Below, in pieces: positions 7,435 through 12,323 of a stretch of DNA of 12,323 nt (its first letter is position 1; each line of letters opens with the position of its first letter). The stretch comes from JBCBWG01 sp964579305. GTDB lineage: Bacteria; Pseudomonadota; Alphaproteobacteria; Rhizobiales; Hyphomicrobiaceae. A model generated the notes under the pieces. It saw nothing but the letters and a program-made list of their open reading frames with translations. It was not told the origin of the DNA and did not search any database. Location: NCBI GenBank assembly GCA_964579305.1, contig CAZOGY010000106.1, positions 1 through 12,323 of the forward strand, in the 5' to 3' direction. The position numbers were made by a program, and so were the translations under genes.

Positions 7435-7893
7435 TTAGACCAGTCTGGCTTGAAGTGCTTTGACACGTCGGATCGGGATCGACGATTCGATCGAGGCAAC
7501 GCCTTTCACCTTGGTCAGGCGTCGTGTCAAAAAGGCTTCGTATTCAATGAGATCGCCAACGGCGATGCGCAAGAGATAGTCGCGGCTGCCTGTCATCAAC
7601 CAGCAATCAACAACCTCTGGGCACAGCGCGATTTCGCGCTCGAAATGAACCAGCCTGTCGTCAATCTGACTGTCAAGCTTGACGGAGACGAATACGGAAA
7701 ATCCGTAACCCATCTTCGCCTCGTCGATCTGCGCGCTGTAGCCGGTGATCAGGCCAGCAGCTTCGAGCGCTTTGATCCGTCTGGCGCAGGGCGACGGCGA
7801 TAGACCCACCTTCTCACTTAAATCCTGATGCGTGATGCGCGCATCGCGCTGCAACTCAGCCAGGATCAGCCGGTCCACCCGATCAAGTTCCAC
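7435..7893 (-). CDS. Lrp/AsnC-family transcriptional regulator
   Basis: A 152-residue regulator with an N-terminal winged helix-turn-helix (about residues 2-52; ELDRVDRLILAELQRDARI, then LSEKVGLSPSPCARRIKALEAAGLI) and a C-terminal RAM effector-binding domain (about 65-145) with the typical CWLMTGSRDYLLRI strand. Members sense amino acids or related metabolites and often autoregulate. The start chosen is GTG at 7893, because GGAGG at 7899-7903 sits 5 bases upstream and because family members begin with this ELDRxD segment. An in-frame TTG at 7971 would add 26 unrelated residues. It is divergent from aceE-aceF, the usual position of a dedicated local regulator, and upstream of the asparaginase gene on the same strand. 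Likely targets are these neighbours; the effector is unknown. Confidence 0.93.
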   Translation of the reverse strand: MELDRVDRLILAELQRDARITHQDLSEKVGLSPSPCARRIKALEAAGLITGYSAQIDEAKMGYGFSVFVSVKLDSQIDDRLVHFEREIALCPEVVDCWLMTGSRDYLLRIAVGDLIEYEAFLTRRLTKVKGVASIESSIPIRRVKALQARLV

Positions 7894-7898
7894 CGTTG

Positions 7899-7903
7899 CC
7901 TCC
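7899..7903 (-). promoter_or_regulatory. Ribosome binding site fixing the GTG start of the Lrp-type gene
   Basis: GGAGG on the minus strand lies 5 bases before GTG at 7893. It decides in favour of a 152-residue protein over a longer frame that begins with TTG at 7971. Confidence 0.75.
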
Positions 7904-7950
7904 GATAGACCGCCCGTCGCCGGTTGCCTGAATCTCGCGCAGATCGGCCA

Positions 7951-7968
7951 GCAGACGCTAGATTCTGC
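7951..7968. promoter_or_regulatory. Candidate Lrp-type operator palindrome
   Basis: GCAGA (7951-7955) and TCTGC (7964-7968) form an inverted repeat with an 8-base, partly AT-containing centre. The spacing CAG-N10-CTG resembles the dyad form of Lrp/AsnC binding sites. It lies about 60 bases upstream of the regulator's GTG and 85 bases upstream of the aceE ATG, where one bound dimer or octamer could act on both genes. Assignment to this regulator is inference. Confidence 0.35.
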
Positions 7969-8040
7969 CAAAAACCGTACGCGCAGGCCATGAATTTATC
8001 AGGTTTTGGCGCGTTGCATCGCTTATCCTGCCCACCATGC

Positions 8041-8046
8041 GGAGGA
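8041..8046 (+). promoter_or_regulatory. Ribosome binding site fixing the aceE start
   Basis: GGAGGA lies 7 bases upstream of ATG 8054. It rules out the upstream in-frame TTG at 8006, which would add 16 residues and has no comparable site. Confidence 0.8.
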
Positions 8047-8053
8047 TTTGCCT

Positions 8054-10741
8054 ATGACGAACCGACTGTTGGCTGCTGTCCCCATGCACGACCCGGACCC
8101 GTCCGAGACGGCAGAGTGGATTGAAGCATTGGAGGCGATAACCGGGGCCGCTGGCGCGGATCGCGCCCAGTTCATTCTCGCGCGCGTGCAGGAGCATGCG
8201 CAAAGGCTGGGTGTTACAACGCGCGGCCTCCCGTATTCGTCTTACCGCAATACGATCCCTGTTGCTCAGCAGCCGGCTTACCCGGGCGATTTGGCGCTTG
8301 AAGAACGCATTACGTCAATTATTCGCTGGAACGCACTGGCGATGGTGGTCAGGGCCAACCGAGCCTATGGCGAGCTTGGCGGCCACATTGCCTCCTACGC
8401 ATCGGCCGCGGAAATCTTTGAGGTTGGCTTCAACCATTTCTTTCGCGCGCGCACCGACGACTTTGCCGGCGACCTTGTGTACTTTCAGCCGCATTCCGCA
8501 CCAGGCGTGTATGCACGTGCCTTTCTCGAAGGTCGGTTGAGCGAGGAGGATATCGCCAACTATCGCCAGGAAGTTCCCGGTCACGGATTATGTTCCTACC
8601 CGCACCCCTGGTTGATGGATGATTTTTGGCAATTGCCGACAGGCTCCATGGGGATCGGCCCGTTGTCGGCCATCTACCAGGCCCGGTTCATGCGCTATCT
8701 CAAAGCACGCGGCTTGGCCGACACCGAAGGCCGGCATGTGTGGGGTGTGTTTGGTGATGGCGAGATGGACGAGCCCGAATCGGTCGCCGGCCTCACCCTT
8801 GCCGCACGCGAAGAACTCGATAACCTCACCTTCATTGTCAATTGCAACCTGCAGCGCCTTGACGGGCCAGTGCGCGGCAATGGCCAGATCATACAGGAAC
8901 TCGAAGCGCTGTTTGTTGGCGCTGGATGGAACGTGATCAAGGTTCTGTGGGGCTCAGAATGGGATAATCTGTTTGCCCGCGACGTCAATCATGTGCTTTT
9001 GCGCCGCTTCGCAGAAACCGTTGATGGTCAATATCAGGATCTCGGTTCGAAAGATGGCGACTATAACCGCGCGAAGTTTTTCGATGCCGACCCGGAAACT
9101 TCGGCGCTTGTGCGGCACATGACCGACGATGAAATCCACACGCTGAAACGTGGCGGCCATGATCTCAAAAAGCTGTATGCAGCATTCGCCGCAGCCAAGG
9201 CCCACAAAGGCCGCCCAACCGTCATTTTGACAAAGACCAAAAAGGGCTATGGCATGGGCGGTGCTGGCGAAAGCCGGATGACCGCGCACCAAGCCAAGAA
9301 GCTTGATATCGATGCGCTCTTGGCATTCCGAGATCGGTTCAATCTTGGCCTCACCGATAGCGCCGTCGAAGGGTTGGAATTCTATAAGCCGTCTGAAAAC
9401 AGCCCCGAAATCAGCTATTTGAAAGAGCGTCGCGCAGCCTTGGGCGGCTTTCTGCCCAAGCGCTGGAAATCCGCGTCGCACCCCGCCCCCGCGCCCCCGC
9501 CACGCACCGCGTTTGCGCAGTTCGCACTGCAAGCCGATGGCAAGGAAATGTCGACGACGATGGCGGTCGTGCGCATGTTGAGCAGCCTCTTGAAAGACAA
9601 GGCTTGGGGGCAGCGCATCGTCCCAATCGTTGCCGACGAGGCGCGCACGTTCGGCATGGACAACCTGTTTCGCCAGATCGGGATTTATGCGCCGTTCGGC
9701 CAGCTCTATGAGCCAGAAGACGCAGGTTCCATGCTTTTCTACAAAGAAGCAGCCGACGGCCAATTACTTGAAGAGGGTATCACAGAGGCTGGTGCCATGA
9801 GTTCGTGGACGGCGGCGGCCACCGCTTACTCCGCGCACGATGTCGAACTGCTGCCGATTTACATTTACTATTCAATTTTCGGATTTCAGCGCGTCGGCGA
9901 TCTCATATGGGCGGCAGCCGACCAACGCGCGCGCGGTTTTCTCCTGGGCGCCACCGCAGGCCGCACCACTTTGTCCGGGGAAGGGCTTCAGCATCAAGAT
10001 GGCTCCAGCCATTTGGTCGCCGCCACGATCCCCAACTGCAAAGCCTATGATCCGGCATTTGCCTATGAACTGGCCGTGATCCTTGAGCATGGCATGCAGC
10101 GGATGTTGGCTGATCGTCGCGACGAGTTTTTCTATATCACCGTCATGAACGAAAACTACGCCCAGCCCTCGCTCCCCGACGGCGTCGCGGATGGCATCAT
10201 CAAAGGCCTGTATGCGCTTGCCGCCGACAGCCGCGAGGCGGCAGACACCCCACAAGTCAAACTCGTTGGCTCCGGCACAATCCTGCGCGAAGTGATTGCC
10301 GCTGCAGACTTGCTCCAGCGCGACTACGGCGTTGCGGCGACCGTTTTCAGCGCCACATCCTATAGCGAGTTGGCCCGCGATGCGGCCGAGGTCGAACGCC
10401 AACAACGGCTCGGACTGCCAGGCGCGCCGGACAAATGCTTCGCTGCGACGTTGCTTGACGGCGACCTGCCGGTGGTCGCGGCAAGCGACTATGTCCGCGC
10501 AGTGCCCATGCAAATAGCCGGTTACATCAACGCGCCCATCACCATCCTTGGGACCGATGGTTTTGGACGCAGCGCAAACCGCAAAGCCTTGCGCCGCTTC
10601 TTCGAAGTCGATCGCGAGCATATCGCGTTGGCGGCCCTGGCGGCTTTGGTCCGGGCCGGAACAATCGGGGACGATGTCCTCGTGCGCGCGCGCGCGGAAC
10701 TCGGCATCGACGCCTCGGCTGCGGCGCCCTGGACGATATGA
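8054..10741 (+). CDS. aceE: Homodimeric 2-oxoacid (pyruvate) dehydrogenase E1 component, AceE type
   Basis: An 895-residue thiamine-diphosphate enzyme of the single-chain homodimeric E1 type, close in length to E. coli AceE (887). It decarboxylates a 2-oxoacid and transfers the acyl group to the lipoyl arm of E2. The ThDP motif runs from GDGEMDEPES (GDG 234-236) to NCN (263-265). Residues matching E. coli His106 and His142 are seen at His111 (LGGHIAS) and His147 (FQPHSAPGVYARAF). The mobile loop KKGYGMG...MTAHQAKK keeps the His equivalent to His407. The catalytic Glu is in LLEEGITEAGA and the His640 equivalent in GEGLQHQDGSSH. A proline-rich linker (PAPAPPPR) joins the N-terminal and middle domains. 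The E2 gene follows after 9 bases, and a divergent Lrp-type gene lies upstream. Pyruvate is the default substrate; 2-oxobutyrate is a real alternative given the mdeB-like context. Confidence 0.93.
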   Translation: MTNRLLAAVPMHDPDPSETAEWIEALEAITGAAGADRAQFILARVQEHAQRLGVTTRGLPYSSYRNTIPVAQQPAYPGDLALEERITSIIRWNALAMVVRANRAYGELGGHIASYASAAEIFEVGFNHFFRARTDDFAGDLVYFQPHSAPGVYARAFLEGRLSEEDIANYRQEVPGHGLCSYPHPWLMDDFWQLPTGSMGIGPLSAIYQARFMRYLKARGLADTEGRHVWGVFGDGEMDEPESVAGLTLAAREELDNLTFIVNCNLQRLDGPVRGNGQIIQELEALFVGAGWNVIKVLWGSEWDNLFARDVNHVLLRRFAETVDGQYQDLGSKDGDYNRAKFFDADPETSALVRHMTDDEIHTLKRGGHDLKKLYAAFAAAKAHKGRPTVILTKTKKGYGMGGAGESRMTAHQAKKLDIDALLAFRDRFNLGLTDSAVEGLEFYKPSENSPEISYLKERRAALGGFLPKRWKSASHPAPAPPPRTAFAQFALQADGKEMSTTMAVVRMLSSLLKDKAWGQRIVPIVADEARTFGMDNLFRQIGIYAPFGQLYEPEDAGSMLFYKEAADGQLLEEGITEAGAMSSWTAAATAYSAHDVELLPIYIYYSIFGFQRVGDLIWAAADQRARGFLLGATAGRTTLSGEGLQHQDGSSHLVAATIPNCKAYDPAFAYELAVILEHGMQRMLADRRDEFFYITVMNENYAQPSLPDGVADGIIKGLYALAADSREAADTPQVKLVGSGTILREVIAAADLLQRDYGVAATVFSATSYSELARDAAEVERQQRLGLPGAPDKCFAATLLDGDLPVVAASDYVRAVPMQIAGYINAPITILGTDGFGRSANRKALRRFFEVDREHIALAALAALVRAGTIGDDVLVRARAELGIDASAAAPWTI

Positions 10742-10750
10742 GGTGAAGCC

Positions 10751-12094
10751 ATGACCGCGCTGATCGAAATCCGCGTGCCCGACATTGGCGATTTCTCAGA
10801 CGTTCCAGTCATTGAGATCCCTGTCGCGCCGGGCGACGAAATTGCCGACGGTGACACCATCATCGTCCTGGAGTCGGACAAGGCCACGCTCGACGTACCC
10901 AGCGATCACGCCGGACGCATTGCCGAGCTTAGCGTCAACATCGGTGACAAAGTCAGCAAAGGTGCGTTGATCGCGAGGATCGAAGCGACCGCCGCCACCA
11001 CCAACGATGCGGCCGCAAACAGCGGAACCAATGGTCACGTTGAACCCGCGCCGCAGACCCAGACGGTTTCCCTGCCAGCGCCGACAGTTCAAAGCCCAGC
11101 AAGTCCGGCAACGCCGCGCGATGTCATTAATCCCCAGCGGGTATTGCGCGTTGAACCGGATGCACCTGCCTACGCCTCACCATCTGTGCGCGCGTACGCC
11201 CGCCAACTTGGCGTTGCGATCGCACAGGTCAGCGGTTCGGGTGCCAAAGGCCGGATCACGCGAAGTGACGTGGAAGCGTACGTCAAACACAAACTGACCG
11301 CAGTCGATGTTCCAGCACGTCCAAGCGCAAGCGATCAGCCAGGCGCGCTGTCTCCGTTGGTCGCCGGATTGCCGGATTGGCCACGCGTCGATCACGAAAA
11401 ATACGGCCCCACCGAACGGGTGGCGCTAAGCCGCATCGTCAGGAAATCCGGCCCTGCGCTGGCAAGAAATGCGCTTGTCATTCCCCACGTCACGAACTTC
11501 GACAAGGCCGACATCACGGATTTGGAGGCCTTCCGAAAATCGCTGAATGCAGAAGCCCGCGAAGACGACGCCAAGGTCACCATCCTTGCGTTCGTCGTCA
11601 AAGCGATCGTTTTGGCGCTGAAGGCCTATCCCAAATTCAACGCGTCGCTCGATGGTGATGAACTGGTCCTCAAACAATATTGGAACATCGGGATTGCTGC
11701 AGACACGCCGGACGGACTCGTTGTGCCGGTCGTGAAGCAGGCCGACGCAAAAGGCATTCGCGAGATCGCCAACGAGATGGCGGATCTCGCAGCGACAGCG
11801 CGCGCCGGCAAGCTCAAGCCTGCCGACATGCAAGGCGCGACTTTTACGATTTCATCGTTGGGCGGCATCGGTGGGACGAACTTTACGCCGATCATCAATG
11901 CGCCGGAAGTCGCCATCCTCGGCATGACCCGAGCCGAGTTCCAGCCCGTCTGGACCGGTGAGGACTTCTCAGCGCGCCTGATCCAGCCATTGAGTTTGAG
12001 TTGGGATCATCGGGTTGTCGACGGTGTGGCTGCGGCCAGGTTCCTTGTCCATGTCGCACAAACTCTCGGTGATTTCCGCCGCGCGGCCGTCTGA
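10751..12094 (+). CDS. aceF: Dihydrolipoamide acyltransferase E2 component, AceF type
   Basis: A 447-residue E2 core protein that carries the acyl group on a lipoyl-lysine and passes it to CoA. Domains in order: one lipoyl domain (about 4-78) with the modified Lys44 in ESDKATLDVP; an Ala/Pro/Thr-rich flexible linker (about 80-138); a peripheral subunit-binding domain (about 141-178; YASPSVRAYARQLGV, then GAKGRITRSDVEAYV); a second linker; and the catalytic domain (about 207-447), which includes IPHVTNFDKADITDLEAFRK and the active-site motif DHRVVDG (His420, Asp424). E. coli AceF has three lipoyl domains; one is common elsewhere. The ribosome binding site GAGGTG overlaps the aceE stop, so the two genes are almost certainly translated from one mRNA. 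The E3 subunit gene is not in the window. The acyl specificity follows that of E1. Confidence 0.94.
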   Translation: MTALIEIRVPDIGDFSDVPVIEIPVAPGDEIADGDTIIVLESDKATLDVPSDHAGRIAELSVNIGDKVSKGALIARIEATAATTNDAAANSGTNGHVEPAPQTQTVSLPAPTVQSPASPATPRDVINPQRVLRVEPDAPAYASPSVRAYARQLGVAIAQVSGSGAKGRITRSDVEAYVKHKLTAVDVPARPSASDQPGALSPLVAGLPDWPRVDHEKYGPTERVALSRIVRKSGPALARNALVIPHVTNFDKADITDLEAFRKSLNAEAREDDAKVTILAFVVKAIVLALKAYPKFNASLDGDELVLKQYWNIGIAADTPDGLVVPVVKQADAKGIREIANEMADLAATARAGKLKPADMQGATFTISSLGGIGGTNFTPIINAPEVAILGMTRAEFQPVWTGEDFSARLIQPLSLSWDHRVVDGVAAARFLVHVAQTLGDFRRAAV

Positions 12095-12100
12095 CCAGGC

Positions 12101-12136
12101 CAAACTGCCTGCCCACGTCAAACTGCCTGCCCAAGT
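12101..12136. repeat. Two tandem copies of an 18-bp repeat downstream of aceF
   Basis: CAAACTGCCTGCCCACGT (12101-12118) is followed directly by CAAACTGCCTGCCCAAGT (12119-12136), with one mismatch in 18. A degraded third unit may start at 12137 (CAGCATACCCTGCCG). The array begins 7 bases after the aceF stop. No gene could be assigned to it on either strand. It may be replication-slippage sequence or a protein-binding array. Confidence 0.8.
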
Positions 12137-12263
12137 CAGCATACCCTGCCGCCTCAATCTCGTTGCGAACCTTTTTGCAGTCGGCGATGGGCTCGGCTTG
12201 GCCAGTGTTGCGATGAAACCCGCGTGCTAAGGCATGTCGCATCCAATCGCACTTACGCCCCAA

Positions 12264-12279
12264 GGCCGCAAAAGCGGCC
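12264..12279. other. Perfect 6-bp hairpin in the aceF 3' flank
   Basis: GGCCGC (12264-12269), loop AAAA, GCGGCC (12274-12279). The stem is strong and all GC, but no T-run follows on either strand, so it is not a classic intrinsic terminator. It lies 170 bases after the aceF stop and could act in transcript end formation or be part of a dispersed palindromic repeat. Confidence 0.45.
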
Positions 12280-12286
12280 CGGGCCA

Positions 12287-12311
12287 TCGATGTTCGTGTT
12301 CGAAACATCGA
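12287..12311. other. Long inverted repeat with an alternative pairing
   Basis: TCGATGTT (12287-12294) pairs with AACATCGA (12304-12311). The stem continues inward as CG/CG past one unpaired A, closing on a TGTT loop: 10 base pairs in all. A mutually exclusive stem can form between TTCGTGT (12293-12299) and ACACGAA (12311-12317). No T-run follows. The function is unknown; a terminator, a dispersed palindromic repeat or a leader of a gene beyond the right edge are all possible. Confidence 0.45.
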
Positions 12312-12323
12312 CACGAAAACGGC

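Larger units (their letters stand above)
7894..8053. promoter_or_regulatory. Divergent control region between the Lrp regulator and aceE
   Basis: This 160-base region must carry the promoters of both divergent genes. It holds the regulator's ribosome binding site on the minus strand and the aceE site GGAGGA on the plus strand. Facing the regulator, TTGGCA (reading 7972-7967 on the minus strand) could be a -35 element overlapping the palindrome at 7951-7968. No convincing -10 was found for either direction. Small direct repeats occur: GTTGCCT at 7895-7901 and 7923-7929, and CGCGCAG near 7936 and 7980. Confidence 0.5.

Noticed and set aside
7998..8020. Possible sigma-54 promoter (TTGGCGCGTTGC) before aceE
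   Set aside because: The GG and GC elements are too close together for the -24/-12 spacing.
8954..9763. Minus-strand open frame (269 codons) inside aceE
   Set aside because: Shadow of the E1 coding sequence; no ribosome binding site logic and no family resemblance.
9872..10621. Minus-strand open frame (249 codons) inside the 3' part of aceE
   Set aside because: Shadow frame opposite conserved E1 motifs.
11895..12314. Minus-strand frame from GTG 12314 overlapping the end of aceF
   Set aside because: More than half of it is antisense to the E2 catalytic domain, and the rest encodes the tandem repeat; no domain or ribosome binding site was seen.
12287..12317. GTTCGAAAC-like sequence resembling a tRNA T-loop
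   Set aside because: No acceptor, D or anticodon arms can be fitted around it; it is explained by the inverted repeat.
12234..12323. Plus-strand frame from ATG 12234, open to the right edge (30 codons)
   Set aside because: It runs through both hairpins, has only a poor AAGG two bases before the ATG and matches no known N-terminus. Too short to support.

Overview
The window is about 12.3 kb of GC-rich DNA (roughly 60% GC by eye) from a proteobacterium. An alphaproteobacterium, perhaps in or near the Rhizobiales, fits best: it has a Rhizobium etli ReAV-type asparaginase, a Tat-exported beta-helix protein of the TIGR03808 type, a DUF900 hydrolase and a MeaB GTPase. This placement is inference from gene content, because no rRNA or other phylogenetic marker is present. 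No insertion sequence, phage gene, CRISPR array or tRNA was seen. Coding density is high and the longest gene-free stretch is the last 229 bases.

Layout. On the minus strand at the left are the 5' part of an unrecognised exported protein (running off the left edge) and a membrane-anchored DUF900 serine hydrolase. Divergent from them, on the plus strand, come an EamA/DMT transporter, the GTPase MeaB, pyroglutamyl-peptidase I (Pcp) and a Tat-exported parallel beta-helix protein. MeaB and Pcp are linked by a 13-codon reading frame whose start overlaps the meaB stop and whose stop overlaps the pcp start (ATGA at both ends). The beta-helix gene then meets, tail to tail, a minus-strand pair: an Lrp/AsnC regulator followed by a class 3 asparaginase. 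Divergent from the regulator is an E1-E2 operon: a homodimeric AceE-type 2-oxoacid dehydrogenase and a one-lipoyl AceF-type acyltransferase. The last 229 bases hold an 18-bp tandem repeat and two hairpins.

How the genes may work together. The clearest unit is the Lrp regulator facing aceE-aceF, with a short palindrome in the 160-bp shared promoter region. This resembles the mdeR/mdeB arrangement of methionine catabolism in Pseudomonas putida, where an Lrp-type regulator controls an AceE-like E1 acting on 2-oxobutyrate. MeaB protects methylmalonyl-CoA mutase, which handles the propionyl-CoA made from 2-oxobutyrate, so the locus may serve amino-acid catabolism (asparagine, N-terminal pyroglutamate, 2-oxoacids). 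That link is inference: neither the mutase nor an E3 dihydrolipoamide dehydrogenase is in the window. All core enzymes keep the catalytic residues I could locate. I did not find a clearly new multi-gene system. The best leads are the Lrp-E1-E2 unit, the coupling mini-ORF, the uncharacterised Tat beta-helix protein and the structured 3' flank of the E2 gene.
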